64,000 nucleotides of DNA from Heliomicrobium gestii (GCF_009877435.1 NZ_WXEX01000001.1:186001-250000); one strand, 5' to 3'. Positions 8,206-17,303 are shown, numbered from the stretch's first letter. Program-made: numbers and translations. Notes: generated by a model from the sequence alone, not told the origin.

Positions 8206-9060
8206 TTGAAACGTTGCCAGCCTATTGGCATATTCGACTCTGGCGTCGGCGGCTTGACCGTGGCGCGCGAGGTGTTCCGCCAAATGCCAGGGGAGGAAAT
8301 CCTCTATTTTGCGGACACTGCCCATGTACCCTATGGTCCTCGGCCTGCGGCCGAGTTGATCCGGTTTGCCCTGGAGATCACCGACTTCCTCGTTGACGAG
8401 GGCGCCAAGCTCATTCTGGTCGCCTGCAATACAAGTTCATCGCTGGCGCTTGACCTGATACGGGAGCGATGCACTGTGCCGGTCGTCGGTGTTGTCCATC
8501 CCGGCGCCGAAGAAGCCGTCCGGCTCACCCGGAATGGACGGATCGGGGTGCTGGCGACGGAAGCGACGATCCGCAAGGGTGCGCACCGGGAGCGAGTGGC
8601 CGAGATCAATCGCGAGATGCGGGTTTTCGGCCAGGCCTGTCCGAGGTTCGTGCCTCTGGTCGAATCGGGGCGCTATCACAGCGAGGAAGCGCGCTTGGCT
8701 TGCCAGCAATATGTGGCCCCGCTGCTGGAAGCGGATGTGGACACGATCGTGTTGGGCTGCACCCACTATCCCTTTTTGGCGCCGGTGATTCGGGAAGCGA
8801 TCGGGGAGAAGATCACCCTGATCGATCCGGCCTGCCAAACGGTGGCCCAAGGAAAGGCGCTCATGGAAAAGGGGATCATTCCAGTTCGGGATCCCCGCGG
8901 TCCCAAACCGCGCCACCGTTTCTATGTCAGTGGAGAGGCCGAGTCTTTTGGTCGGGTTGGCGGCGCCCTCCTTGGTCTTTCCTTGGTCAATGACACCCGG
9001 CATGTGTGCCTTGACGGCATTTTGGATAGGGAACGAGGCCAGAAAGTGGTTTTTGGTTGA
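8206..9060 (+). CDS. murI: Glutamate racemase
   Basis: A 284-residue cytoplasmic enzyme that converts L-glutamate into D-glutamate for peptidoglycan. Family signatures are complete: GIFDSGVGGLTV near the start (Asp11), VACNTSS with the first catalytic Cys at about 73, and GCTHYPFL with the second catalytic Cys at about 185. The TTG at 8206 is supported by AGGAGTGAG upstream and by the typical N-terminus starting a few residues before GIFDSG. The gene lies downstream of the amidase and is consistent with a cell-wall function of this block. A terminator follows. Confidence 0.95.
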   Translation: MKRCQPIGIFDSGVGGLTVAREVFRQMPGEEILYFADTAHVPYGPRPAAELIRFALEITDFLVDEGAKLILVACNTSSSLALDLIRERCTVPVVGVVHPGAEEAVRLTRNGRIGVLATEATIRKGAHRERVAEINREMRVFGQACPRFVPLVESGRYHSEEARLACQQYVAPLLEADVDTIVLGCTHYPFLAPVIREAIGEKITLIDPACQTVAQGKALMEKGIIPVRDPRGPKPRHRFYVSGEAESFGRVGGALLGLSLVNDTRHVCLDGILDRERGQKVVFG

Positions 9061-9092
9061 AGCCCTTCCGTCTAACGATACTCCTTCGATGA

Positions 9093-9121
9093 ACCCCGGC
9101 CTGTGCGCCGGGTCTCTCTTT
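9093..9121 (+). terminator. Rho-independent terminator after murI
   Basis: CCCGGC (9095-9100) pairs with GCCGGG (9107-9112) around CTGTGC, followed by a pyrimidine-rich TCTCTCTTT tail. Confidence 0.65.
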
Positions 9122-9151
9122 GTAAACACGATTTTTTAATCACGAGGCGGA

Positions 9152-10180
9152 ATGAACGGGGGCGCGCTGATGGCCGAAAAAATCGCGTTAACGACGACGA
9201 TCCCGGTGGAGATCGTCTATGCCGCCGGTATGACGCCGGTGGATTTGAACAACATCTTTATTTCCTGTGACGCGCCGGGACAGTTCGTCGACCGGGCGGA
9301 ACAGGCCGGCTACCCGCGCAACATCTGCGGCTGGATCAAGGGGCTGTACACAACACTGCTGGAACAGGAAAGCTTGCGCCAGGTGATCGCCGTCACGCAG
9401 GGCGATTGCTCCAATACCCATGCCCTCATGGAGACGTGGCAGGTGGCTGGTGTAAAAGTCATCCCCTTCGCTTTTCCTTATGACCGCGACTATGATCTGT
9501 TAAAGCTGCAGATGGAGAAACTGATCCAAGCCCTGGGGGCGGAGTGGGATGCCGTTCGCCGGTGGAAGACGCGGTTGGATCAGGTGCGGAAAAAGGCCCA
9601 GGAGATTGATCGCCTGACCTGGGAAGCCGGCGTCATCGACGGGGAGACGAATCATCTGGCTCTCGTCTGTTGTTCCGATTTCAACGGTGATCCTGACGCG
9701 TACGAGGCATACCTGGATCAGATCATCGCTGCGGCAAGGGTGAAACAGGAGGGCGAGCCGGCAAAGGGGTCGTCCGGCCCTGGGCAGACGGTTCGCCTGG
9801 CTTATGTGGGGGTGCCGCCCATAGTGACGGATTTGTATTCCTATATCGAAAGCATGGGCGGGCAGGTTGTCTTCAATGAGGTCCAGCGCCAGTTTGCCAT
9901 GCCTTTTGATGAAGGGGATATCATCGAGCAGTACCGGCGATACACCTATCCCTATTCGATTTTTGACCGGATCGACGACATCAACCGGGAGGTTGAGCGG
10001 CGGCGCATTGATGGGATCATCCATTACACTCAGAGTTTTTGTTACCGGCAGATCGAGGATATCATCTTGCGCCAGCGCGCCGGAGTGCCCCTGTTAACGC
10101 TGGAGGGGGATCGACCGGGACCGCTGGATGCGCGGAGCCGGATGCGGATTGACGCTTTTTTGGACATGCTCGCCGGGTAG
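9152..10180 (+). CDS. 2-hydroxyacyl-CoA dehydratase family / double-cubane cluster-type protein
   Basis: A 342-residue member of the HgdB/FldB/YjiM family. Conserved cysteines that ligate Fe-S clusters are visible in NNIFISCDAP, GYPRNICGW, TQGDCSNTHALME and HYTQSFCYRQIED. True dehydratases need two such subunits, but here only one is present and it is followed by an activase gene. This one-plus-one arrangement matches the 'double-cubane cluster protein' type described in Carboxydothermus, which receives ATP-driven low-potential electrons to reduce small molecules. The substrate is unknown. ATG 9152 follows GAGGCGGA; an in-frame ATG at 9170 is possible. No acyl-CoA pathway genes are adjacent, which argues against a classical dehydratase. 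Confidence 0.82.
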   Translation: MNGGALMAEKIALTTTIPVEIVYAAGMTPVDLNNIFISCDAPGQFVDRAEQAGYPRNICGWIKGLYTTLLEQESLRQVIAVTQGDCSNTHALMETWQVAGVKVIPFAFPYDRDYDLLKLQMEKLIQALGAEWDAVRRWKTRLDQVRKKAQEIDRLTWEAGVIDGETNHLALVCCSDFNGDPDAYEAYLDQIIAAARVKQEGEPAKGSSGPGQTVRLAYVGVPPIVTDLYSYIESMGGQVVFNEVQRQFAMPFDEGDIIEQYRRYTYPYSIFDRIDDINREVERRRIDGIIHYTQSFCYRQIEDIILRQRAGVPLLTLEGDRPGPLDARSRMRIDAFLDMLAG

Positions 10181-10598
10181 CGCCTTTACGAATCACCTTT
10201 TCTGGATTTGCGGCGTAGGCGGAGGGCGCAGTCGAACCGCTTGCTAAGAGCTGCGCGGCTGCTCACTTCGCCTGCTACGCTAGGGCGCCAAACCTCTGGG
10301 CTTTTCTGCATGTAAATGATGGCGCCCTTAACGCTTCGCAGGCTTCGTTCGCTTACGCCGCTCCGCTCAAACCGCTCGCAGTCCGACTGCGCCCTGTCGC
10401 CAGTTTACAGGTTCATAACATTGTTCGCTGGGATTAGTGCGTTTGTTCGCTTACCATTACTGCTGGATTGACAGCATAGGCGTAGGGCGCAACCGGACTG
10501 CTCGCTGTTTTGCAGTTTTCATATGTCGACAGACTGACTCCAGCAATTTATGATTTACGGCTTGTCTGTAACACGCTTATCGGAGGATGAGGTTTTTC
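10181..10598. repeat. Palindromic intergenic region with direct and inverted repeats
   Basis: No coding frame is seen here. GGGCGCC (10283-10289) and GGCGCCC (10321-10327) are the core of a large imperfect palindrome whose arms extend outward (cctgctacgct versus agcgttaagg on the complement) to GGGCGCAGTCG (10224-10234) and its exact inverse CGACTGCGCCC (10384-10394). A further related unit, GGCGTAGGGCGCAACCGG (starting 10479), repeats in direct orientation the unit that starts at 10213. It may be a degenerate MITE- or REP-like element or a structured RNA. The nearby activase gene start is at its right end. Confidence 0.6.
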
Positions 10599-11342
10599 GT
10601 GAAAATCGGTCTCGATCTGGGTAGCCGCTATGTCAAGGCGGTGTTTATGGAAGAGGGTCGGTTGGTCGACCATCGATACTATGATACGCTGTCGTTTTAC
10701 CGCGACTATGGCCGCAAGGTGGATGGCGAGCTGGTCGTTGATTATGAGCGGCTGGGTTGGCCATCGGGTGTGTCGATCACCTCTACGGGGTATGGGCGGA
10801 ATTTGGTCAAGATCGCTGGCGGTCAGGTGATTCCGGAGTTGCGGGCCCATACGAAGGGGGCGGTGTTTCAGACGGGGCTCACTGATTTTACGCTCCTTGA
10901 TTTAGGTGGTCAGGATAGCAAGGTGATCAAGGTGTCCGGGGGGCGGATGGTGGATTTTCGCACCAATGACAAGTGTGCCGCATCTTCCGGGCGGTACCTG
11001 GAGAATATGGCTACAGTGCTGGCGATGGATGTGGCCGCCCTGGGCGAATGCCGAGACAACCCGGTGGAGTTGTCGTCCACGTGCGCTGTCTTCGGCGAGT
11101 CGGAATTGATTGGGCAGATCATCGAAGGTCACCCCATCGAACACCTGGCGGCGGGGGTGAACCGCACCATTGTCAAGCGTGTTGAGCCGATGCTGCGGGA
11201 GTTGTCCAGCCCCGTGGTCGTCTTTACCGGCGGCGTCGCTCAGAGCGGCGCGATTCGCGCCATGTTGGCAGAGGCGCTCGGCGTGCAGGTGATCCTTCCG
11301 GCGCATCCGCAACTGAATGGGGCCATCGGTTGCGGTGTGTGA
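10599..11342 (+). CDS. 2-hydroxyacyl-CoA dehydratase activase family ATPase (HgdC/DCCP reductase-like)
   Basis: A 247-residue ASKHA-fold ATPase beginning GLDLGSRYVKAV and carrying LDLGGQDSK. The two cysteines that hold the [4Fe-4S] cluster across the homodimer are in NDKCAASSGRYLE and SSTCAVFGESE. Such activases use ATP hydrolysis to push an electron into the partner Fe-S protein, here probably the product of the gene ending at 10180. GTG 10599 is chosen because ATG 10587 directly abuts the GGAGG (10582-10586); the longer form would add four residues. The partner gene lies 418 bases upstream, an unusual distance for such a pair. Confidence 0.87.
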   Translation: MKIGLDLGSRYVKAVFMEEGRLVDHRYYDTLSFYRDYGRKVDGELVVDYERLGWPSGVSITSTGYGRNLVKIAGGQVIPELRAHTKGAVFQTGLTDFTLLDLGGQDSKVIKVSGGRMVDFRTNDKCAASSGRYLENMATVLAMDVAALGECRDNPVELSSTCAVFGESELIGQIIEGHPIEHLAAGVNRTIVKRVEPMLRELSSPVVVFTGGVAQSGAIRAMLAEALGVQVILPAHPQLNGAIGCGV

Positions 11343-11503
11343 ATTTTTTCACGAAAAATGCGTATATGAGGCAGGTTTTTCCGAGCGGCTGTTGAATCAT
11401 ATGGGTTGGGCCAACGAATTAGCGAGCAACGGTGAGTGATCGCAGCCTCGACGGAGCGTATCAGCCTGTTGGCAAGATGAAGAATGGCTCCAGGGTCAGC
11501 GTT

Positions 11504-11531
11504 GAAACTGTCCCATTATCGGGACAGTTTC
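11504..11531 (+). promoter_or_regulatory. Perfect 11-bp hairpin upstream of the fumarase genes
   Basis: GAAACTGTCCC (11504-11514) and GGGACAGTTTC (11521-11531) form a perfect inverted repeat around ATTATC. There is no T tract after it, so it is not an ordinary terminator. It lies about 50 bases before the fumarase start and could be an operator or an mRNA 5' structure. Confidence 0.5.
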
Positions 11532-11582
11532 ATTTATACAACAGCAAATCACAAAAGGATCAATTAAAGGAGGATGCCTGGA

Positions 11583-12422
11583 TTGCGTACCATCACATTC
11601 GAACAGATCGCTTCGGCTGTGGAAGGACTGTGCATCAAAGCCAACACCCAGATCGGCGCCGATGTGAAAGAAGCGCTCGAAAAAGCCCACGCCGCGGAAG
11701 CATCGCCCTTGGGCAAGACCATCATCGGTCACATCATGGAGAACAACGCCATCGCCGAAACAGAGATCGTCCCCATCTGCCAGGATACGGGGATGGCTGT
11801 CGTCTTTGTCACGATCGGACAAGAGGTATTCGTGGAAGGCGGCCTCACCGACGCCATCAATGAAGGCGTCCGCCGCGGCTATGAAAAAGGCTACCTGCGC
11901 AAGTCTGTTGTCAAGGATCCCCTGATTCGTGTCAACACGGGCGATAACACGCCGGCGGTCATCCATTATGATATCGTTCCCGGGGACAAGTTGCACATCA
12001 TGGTGGCGCCTAAAGGTTTCGGCAGTGAGAACATGAGCCAACTGAAGATGTTCAAACCGGCTGACGGGGTTGAGGCGATCAAGAAATTTGTCATCGAAGC
12101 TGTTGAAAAGGCTGGCCCCAACCCCTGCCCGCCCATCGTCGTCGGCGTCGGCATCGGCGGCACGATGGAAAAGGCCTCTTTCCTGGCCAAGAAAGCGCTT
12201 CTTCGCCACATCGGCCACCACAGCGAGAAAGAGCACATCGCCGCTTTGGAAAAAGAGCTGCTGGAGAAGATCAACAATCTCGGCATTGGGCCCCAAGGCC
12301 TTGGCGGCAACACGACGGCGCTGACGGTCAACGTAGAGACCTACCCGACCCACATCGCCGGCTTGCCCTGCGCTGTCAACATCAACTGCCATGTGGCCCG
12401 TCACACCGAAATTGAACTGTAA
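11583..12422 (+). CDS. Fumarate hydratase class I, alpha subunit (TtdA-like)
   Basis: A 279-residue protein forming, with the next gene's product, an oxygen-sensitive [4Fe-4S] hydro-lyase that interconverts fumarate and malate. Characteristic sequences are PICQDTGMAVVF near residue 63, 'RVNTGDNTPAVIHYDIVPGD', and PPIVVGVGIGGTMEKA. TTG 11583 has AAAGGAGG nine bases upstream; ATG 11574 directly abuts that site and is less likely. Alpha and beta subunits are encoded separately, as usual in anaerobes; L(+)-tartrate dehydratase is the main alternative activity in this family and cannot be excluded from sequence alone. Confidence 0.9.
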   Translation: MRTITFEQIASAVEGLCIKANTQIGADVKEALEKAHAAEASPLGKTIIGHIMENNAIAETEIVPICQDTGMAVVFVTIGQEVFVEGGLTDAINEGVRRGYEKGYLRKSVVKDPLIRVNTGDNTPAVIHYDIVPGDKLHIMVAPKGFGSENMSQLKMFKPADGVEAIKKFVIEAVEKAGPNPCPPIVVGVGIGGTMEKASFLAKKALLRHIGHHSEKEHIAALEKELLEKINNLGIGPQGLGGNTTALTVNVETYPTHIAGLPCAVNINCHVARHTEIEL

Positions 12423-12453
12423 TCCGGCATAGAAGGGAAGGAGAGTTGGAATC

Positions 12454-13008
12454 ATGAAAGCTGTACGGTTGACAACGCCGTTGACGCAGGAGGCCCTGCG
12501 CCAACTGAAAGCCGGCGATACGGTTCTGATCAGCGGCACCATCTACACCGGCCGCGACGCCGCCCACAAACGCTTGGTCGAAGCCCTTGACCGTGGGGAA
12601 GATCTGCCGTTTAATGTAAAGGACGCCGTCATTTACTTTGTCGGCCCCTGTCCGGCCAAACCGGGGCAGGTGATCGGCTCCGCCGGCCCCACCTCGTCCT
12701 ACCGGATGGACACATACTCGCCCCGGCTGATCGAGCAAGGCCTGACCGGCATGATCGGCAAAGGCCTGCGGGGACCGGCTGTCGTCGATGCGATGAAAAA
12801 GCACGGTTGCGTCTACTTTGTCGCCATCGGCGGCGCCGGCGCGTTGATGGCCCGTTCCATCAAACAAGCGAAGGTCATCGCTTATGACGACTTGGGTACC
12901 GAAGCCGTTCGCGAACTGGTCGTCGAGGACTTCCCCGTTATCGTCTGCATCGACGCCGAAGGCAACAACCTCTATGAACAAGGGCGGGCTCAGTACCAGC
13001 GCGCCTAA
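12454..13008 (+). CDS. Fumarate hydratase class I, beta subunit (TtdB-like)
   Basis: A 184-residue swivel-domain subunit. It has the family sequence 'VGPCPAKPGQVIGSAGPTSSYRMD' (split here by its two conserved halves GPCPAKPGQ and GPTSSYRMD) and 'GKGLRGPAVVDAMKKHG', with the C-terminal ENLVVEDFP-like segment. It binds substrate carboxylates and closes the active site over the Fe-S cluster held by the alpha subunit. It starts 31 bases after the alpha gene behind AAGGAGAG. The two genes would serve a reductive or incomplete TCA pathway. Confidence 0.9.
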   Translation: MKAVRLTTPLTQEALRQLKAGDTVLISGTIYTGRDAAHKRLVEALDRGEDLPFNVKDAVIYFVGPCPAKPGQVIGSAGPTSSYRMDTYSPRLIEQGLTGMIGKGLRGPAVVDAMKKHGCVYFVAIGGAGALMARSIKQAKVIAYDDLGTEAVRELVVEDFPVIVCIDAEGNNLYEQGRAQYQRA

Positions 13009-13071
13009 CCACCTCCCGGCGGGGCCGGCGGTGGAAACGCCGCCGGTCGCCCGGAGAGGAGTTTTTGATGT

Positions 13072-13803
13072 ATGGCACGTTTTGATGGCCGCCAGGCCGA
13101 TCAACTTCGTCCGGTTCAGATCCAACGGCAGTACCTGATCCACCCCGAGGGGTCTGTGTTGATCACCGTCGGCAACACGAAGGTGATCTGCACCGCCACG
13201 GTGGAGGAGAAGGTGCCGCCCTTTCAAAAGGGTTCCGGCAAAGGCTGGGTGACCGCCGAGTACGGCATGCTGCCCCGGGCGACGGGAAGCCGCACCCAGC
13301 GGGAGGTCACCCGTGGCAAAGCCTCCGGGCGCACCATGGAGATCCAACGGCTGATCGGGCGGGCGCTCCGTTCCGTCGTCGATCTGCAGCGGCTCGGCGA
13401 GCGCACCATTTGGATCGACTGTGACGTCATTCAAGCGGACGGCGGCACGCGCACCGCGTCGATCACCGGCGCCTTTGTCGCCCTCAAAGACGCCTGCGAC
13501 AAATTGCTGAAGAATAAACAGATCCACAAGGACCCCATTGTGGAGCCCTTGGCGGCTGTCAGCGTCGGCAAGGTAGCGGGCGAACTCCTGCTGGACCTGG
13601 CCTATGAGGAAGACTCGAAGGCCGAGGTGGACATGAATGTGGTCATGACCGGCGGGGGACGGTTCGTTGAGTTACAGGGCACGGCCGAAGGGACGCCCTT
13701 TGATCGCGATGAACTGGACGCCATGATCGGGTTGGCGGAAAAAGGCATCCGTGAATTGATGGAGTCGCAGAAACAGGCGCTAGCGGAAGTAGCGCCCAAA
13801 TAA
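13072..13803 (+). CDS. rph: Ribonuclease PH
   Basis: A 243-residue phosphorolytic 3'-5' exoribonuclease that trims tRNA 3' ends. It begins [13 protein letters not shown] and carries the family segments [29 protein letters not shown] and [20 protein letters not shown]. Length is typical. ATG 13072 follows GGAGAGGAG. It is followed by a terminator and then the XTP/dITP pyrophosphatase gene; rph and that gene are neighbours in many Firmicutes. Confidence 0.95.
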   Translation: MARFDGRQADQLRPVQIQRQYLIHPEGSVLITVGNTKVICTATVEEKVPPFQKGSGKGWVTAEYGMLPRATGSRTQREVTRGKASGRTMEIQRLIGRALRSVVDLQRLGERTIWIDCDVIQADGGTRTASITGAFVALKDACDKLLKNKQIHKDPIVEPLAAVSVGKVAGELLLDLAYEEDSKAEVDMNVVMTGGGRFVELQGTAEGTPFDRDELDAMIGLAEKGIRELMESQKQALAEVAPK

Positions 13804-13820
13804 TCGCCTATGGCAAAAAA

Positions 13821-13847
13821 GAGCCGGCGCTTCGCCTGGCTCTTTTT
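13821..13847 (+). terminator. Rho-independent terminator after rph
   Basis: GAGCCGGCG (13821-13829) pairs with CGCCTGGCTC (13833-13842, one bulged T) and is followed by five T; the A6 run before it suggests partial bidirectionality. Confidence 0.8.
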
Positions 13848-13950
13848 CTCCATCCACTTCGGGATGCCTTGACAATCGGCACGAAGTCGAATTACGATGA
13901 TTGCGAATCAACGAACTGACTGTCTGCCGGACCTGCGAGGGGGAAGCGGT

Positions 13951-14592
13951 ATGTTTACGATCATCTTAGCCACTCAAAACATGGGGAAGGTCCGTGAGTT
14001 TGAAGCCATGACGCAGGCGCACAGGCCAGCGTTGCCGATCCAGTGGCTGTCGTTGCGCGATTTCCCCCAGATCACTGACCTGAAGGAGACAGGCGATACC
14101 TTCCGTGACAATGCGCTGATGAAAGCCGAACAGGTGGCAAAGGCTTGCGGCATTCCCGCGATGGCCGATGACTCCGGTTTGGCGGTGGACGCGCTGGGCG
14201 GAGCGCCCGGCGTCTATTCAGCCCGCTTTGCCGGCGAAGACAAGGATGATAAGCGCAACAACGAAAAACTGTTGACGCTCCTGAAAGACATTCCAGCGGA
14301 AGAGCGGAAGGCGCGCTTTGTCTGTGTGCTCGCCCTGGCCATGCCGGACGGGCAGAAGTTTTTTGCCGAAGGCGTCTGCGACGGATTGATCGCGACAGAA
14401 GGCCGCGGCGACGGCGGCTTTGGGTATGATCCGCTCTTTTACCTGCCGTCGTACGAGAAAACCTTCGGCGAACTGCCGGCGGAATTGAAAAACAAGATCA
14501 GCCACCGCGCGTCAGCGATGGAAAAGATGTTCTTCCTGCTGCGCGTGCTCTTGTTCCCCGAGCCGGAACCGATCACTCAACCGAACCTGTGA
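13951..14592 (+). CDS. rdgB: XTP/dITP diphosphatase (RdgB/HAM1 family)
   Basis: A 213-residue house-cleaning enzyme that hydrolyses dITP, XTP and ITP to monophosphates and keeps deaminated purines out of DNA and RNA. Family signatures are present: ILATQNMGKVREFE at the N-terminus, ETGDTFRDNALMKA, ADDSGLAVDALGGAPGVYSARFAG (as ADDSGL and GAPGVYSARFAG), and GDGGFGYDPLFYLP. ATG 13951 is chosen over GTG/ATG forms at 13897 because the family N-terminus starts here and GAGGGGG lies just before. Confidence 0.94.
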   Translation: MFTIILATQNMGKVREFEAMTQAHRPALPIQWLSLRDFPQITDLKETGDTFRDNALMKAEQVAKACGIPAMADDSGLAVDALGGAPGVYSARFAGEDKDDKRNNEKLLTLLKDIPAEERKARFVCVLALAMPDGQKFFAEGVCDGLIATEGRGDGGFGYDPLFYLPSYEKTFGELPAELKNKISHRASAMEKMFFLLRVLLFPEPEPITQPNL

Positions 14593-14629
14593 TCGGGAGA
14601 AGCTGGAAAACAAACAAAGACTTGTCATC

Positions 14630-14658
14630 TTGTCAGCCCGTGCATCGTATGTTATAAT
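14630..14658 (+). promoter_or_regulatory. Promoter of the tRNA cluster
   Basis: TTGTCA (14630-14635), a 17-base spacer and a perfect TATAAT (14653-14658) lie 47 bases before the first tRNA. This is a strong sigma-A-type promoter by sequence. Confidence 0.85.
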
Positions 14659-14705
14659 ATCCATCGATGTCCGCAGAACGAGGTCGAATCCATTGTCATG
14701 GCTAT

Positions 14706-14782
14706 CGGGGCGTAGCGCAGTTTGGTAGCGCACCTGCTTTGGGAGCAGGGGGCCGCAGGTTCAAATCCTGTCGCCCCGACCA
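14706..14782 (+). tRNA. tRNA-Pro (TGG)
   Basis: A 77-base cloverleaf with acceptor arms CGGGGCG and CGCCCCG, an encoded 3' ACCA, a TTCAAATC T-loop and anticodon TGG in the loop CTTTGGGAG. First of three tRNAs behind a strong promoter. Confidence 0.96.
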
Positions 14783-14828
14783 TTTTCGACTTATCGGTTC
14801 GGGACCATGCTGACGTGCATGAGAAGAA

Positions 14829-14905
14829 GCGCCTGTAGCTCAGTTGGATAGAGCACCTGCCTTCTAAGCAGGGCGTCGGGGGTTCGAATCCCTCCAGGCG
14901 CGCCA
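14829..14905 (+). tRNA. tRNA-Arg (TCT)
   Basis: A 77-base cloverleaf with acceptor GCGCCTG and CAGGCGC, discriminator G and encoded CCA. The anticodon loop CTTCTAA gives anticodon TCT, and the T-loop TTCGAATC is standard. Confidence 0.96.
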
Positions 14906-14967
14906 CTTAATTTCCTTGACAACAGTCAGCGCAAGAACTAGAGTTAAACGATACAGAAGCGAAAAAT

Positions 14968-15050
14968 GCGGGAGTGGCGGAATTGGTAGACGCACTGGAT
15001 TTAGGTTCCAGCGGGCAACCGTGGGGGTTCGAGTCCCTTCTCCCGCACCA
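14968..15050 (+). tRNA. tRNA-Leu (TAG)
   Basis: An 83-base class II tRNA with acceptor GCGGGAG and CTCCCGC, a variable arm (GCGGGCAACCGT) and encoded ACCA. The anticodon stem CTGGA/TCCAG encloses TTTAGGT, giving anticodon TAG (reads CUA). Confidence 0.96.
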
Positions 15051-15082
15051 CCGTTGTGAAAAAACGGCAGCATGACCGCTTA

Positions 15083-15108
15083 CCTCGGTGATCCGTCGCC
15101 GAGGTTTT
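15083..15108 (+). terminator. Rho-independent terminator after the tRNA cluster
   Basis: CCTCGGTGA pairs with TCGCCGAGG (one G-T pair) around TCCG and is followed by TTTTACTTTT. The 210 bases from here to the trigger factor gene are AT-rich leader with no gene that I can see. Confidence 0.8.
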
Positions 15109-15318
15109 ACTTTTGATCACGAAAAGGGGGAGAATGAAACCCTAAAATATGGGAAAAATATGAAAGCTTACGTTCGAATCCTTTCGGGACAGCAGGAAAT
15201 GCAAGATTGCCGTAGAATATAACCTTATGCTTTTAAAATTTTCGGATAGACTAGTAGGGGTCAAATCCGGCAACAACACAGCCAATTTACGATACAAATC
15301 GATGAGAGGGGTACATAC

Positions 15319-16614
15319 GTGAAGGCTTCAGTAGAACGGCTCGAAAACAATCAAGTTTCGCTGCAGATTGAGATTGATGAGGCAACCTTTGAACAGGGTC
15401 TGGAAAAGGCCTATAAGAAAGTGGTTCGTCAGGTTGCCGTCCCAGGTTTCCGCAAAGGCAAAACGCCCCGCAAGATTCTGGAAGCGCGTTACGGCAAAGA
15501 GGTCCTTTTCGAAGACGCCGTGGAGATTCTTGTACCGGAAGCGTACATGCAGGCCATCGAAGAAAACAACGTTGATCCTGTAGAACAGCCGAAAATCGAT
15601 GTGGTCCAGCTCGAGGCAGGCAAGCCGCTGATCTTCAAGGCTGTCGTTACCGTTAAACCAGAGGTCACCCTCGGTGAATACAAGGGCGTCGAAGTGGAAG
15701 CTCAACCGGCTGAAGTGAGCGATGAGGATGTCCAACGGCAACTGGAGACCATGCAAAAGCGCCATGCGCGGGTGAGCACCCTGACCGAAGGGGAAGCCCA
15801 ACTGGGCGACACGGCGGTTATCGATTTCGAAGGCTTCAAGGATGGCGTGCCTTTCGAAGGCGGCAAAGGTGAGAACCATTCGCTGGAGCTGGGCAGCAAC
15901 AGCTTCATCCCCGGCTTTGAGGACGGCCTGGTCGGCGTTCCTGTCGGTGAAGAGCGCGAACTGAACCTCACTTTCCCGGAGCAATACCATGCGACGGAAC
16001 TGGCGGGCCAAGCCGTCGTGTTCAAAGTCACCATTAAAGAGCTCAAGCGCAAAGAGTACTCCCCTATTGATGACGAATTTGCCAAAGACGTCAGCGACTT
16101 TGAGACGTTGGACGAATTAAAAGAAGATATCCGCAAAAACTTACTGAGCGCTGCAGAAAAAGCCAGTGAACAGGCCAAGCAAAAAGCGGTCGTCGATAAG
16201 GTTGTCGCGGCGTCCCAAGTCGATGTCCCCGAAGTCATGGTCGACAACCGCGCCGACCAACTGATGGAAGAATACGGTCAGCGCCTGAGCTACCAGGGTG
16301 TCAGCCTGGAACAGTTCCTCGCCATGACCAAACAGACCGAAAGAGATCTGAAAGCGCAATTCATTCCCGAAGCGGAAAAGGTTGTTAAACAGGAACTTGT
16401 TTTAGAAGCAGTGGCCAAGGCGGAAGGAATGTCCGTAACCGATGAAGAACTGGACAAAGAGATCGAGGAAATTGCCGCTAACTACCGGAAACCGGCGCCC
16501 CAGATCCGCAAAATCCTCGAATCCCGTGGCCAACTCGACGCGCTGAAGCAGAGCATTCTCTTAGACAAGGCGATCAAGCTGATTGTCGACAGCGCCAAAG
16601 AAATCGCTGGTTGA
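15319..16614 (+). CDS. tig: Trigger factor (ribosome-associated chaperone/prolyl isomerase)
   Basis: A 431-residue protein of normal length. The N-terminal ribosome-binding domain carries the signature [17 protein letters not shown] (about 45-61). The central FKBP-type domain (about 155-245) shows [23 protein letters not shown]-type sequence ([14 protein letters not shown]) and [10 protein letters not shown]. The rest is the helical chaperone arm. It binds at the ribosomal exit tunnel and assists folding of nascent chains. GTG 15319 follows GAGAGGGG. The order tig-clpP-clpX is conserved in bacteria. Confidence 0.96.
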   Translation: MKASVERLENNQVSLQIEIDEATFEQGLEKAYKKVVRQVAVPGFRKGKTPRKILEARYGKEVLFEDAVEILVPEAYMQAIEENNVDPVEQPKIDVVQLEAGKPLIFKAVVTVKPEVTLGEYKGVEVEAQPAEVSDEDVQRQLETMQKRHARVSTLTEGEAQLGDTAVIDFEGFKDGVPFEGGKGENHSLELGSNSFIPGFEDGLVGVPVGEERELNLTFPEQYHATELAGQAVVFKVTIKELKRKEYSPIDDEFAKDVSDFETLDELKEDIRKNLLSAAEKASEQAKQKAVVDKVVAASQVDVPEVMVDNRADQLMEEYGQRLSYQGVSLEQFLAMTKQTERDLKAQFIPEAEKVVKQELVLEAVAKAEGMSVTDEELDKEIEEIAANYRKPAPQIRKILESRGQLDALKQSILLDKAIKLIVDSAKEIAG

Positions 16615-16684
16615 TCCGGGAAAAAGCGAACTGCGCGGCTTTCCCGGACATAGATTGAACTGTATACCTGAGGAGGTTTCTTGG

Positions 16685-17284
16685 ATGAGTCATCTGGTTC
16701 CAATGGTCGTCGAGCAATCCAATCGCGGTGAACGGGCGTATGATATCTATTCCCGGCTGTTGAAGGATCGGATCATTATCCTGGGCAGTGCCATTGACGA
16801 TAATGTTGCCAATCTCATCATCGCCCAGTTGCTCTTTTTAGAGGCCGAGGATCCGGACAAAGACATCCACCTCTACATCAACAGTCCGGGAGGCGCGATC
16901 ACGTCCGGCTTTGCCATTTATGACACGATGCAACTGATTCGCTGTGATGTATCGACAATCTGCGTCGGGATGGCCGCCTCTATGGGCGCCTTCCTCCTGA
17001 CCGCCGGCGCAAAAGGAAAACGCTACGCTTCACCGAACGCTGAGATCATGATCCACCAGCCCCTTGGCGGCGTTAAAGGCCAGGCCACAGAGATCGAGAT
17101 CCATGCCCGCCACATTCTGAAAACAAGAGACCGGCTCAACCATATCCTGGCTGAGCGCACCGGTCAGCCATTGGAACGGATTGAACGGGATACGGATCGC
17201 GACTATTTCATGTCGGCAGAGGAAGCAAAAGCCTACGGCATCATCGACGGGGTGATGGAGTTTAAGCCGCCGGCCAAGGCATGA
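16685..17284 (+). CDS. clpP: ATP-dependent Clp protease proteolytic subunit
   Basis: A 199-residue serine peptidase. The catalytic triad is visible: Ser99 in [10 protein letters not shown], His124 in [10 protein letters not shown] and Asp173 in ERDTDRDYF. The protein forms a double heptameric chamber fed by ClpX, whose gene follows 19 bases downstream. ATG 16685 is chosen over earlier in-frame starts because GAGGAGGT (16670-16677) precedes it and the protein then begins with the usual short propeptide. Confidence 0.97.
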   Translation: MSHLVPMVVEQSNRGERAYDIYSRLLKDRIIILGSAIDDNVANLIIAQLLFLEAEDPDKDIHLYINSPGGAITSGFAIYDTMQLIRCDVSTICVGMAASMGAFLLTAGAKGKRYASPNAEIMIHQPLGGVKGQATEIEIHARHILKTRDRLNHILAERTGQPLERIERDTDRDYFMSAEEAKAYGIIDGVMEFKPPAKA

Positions 17285-17303
17285 GTAGCAGAGAGGTGAG
17301 GAT

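Noticed and set aside
10181-10598. Insertion sequence with transposase in the long intergenic region
   Set aside because: No transposase frame or fragments are found; only palindromic and direct repeats.
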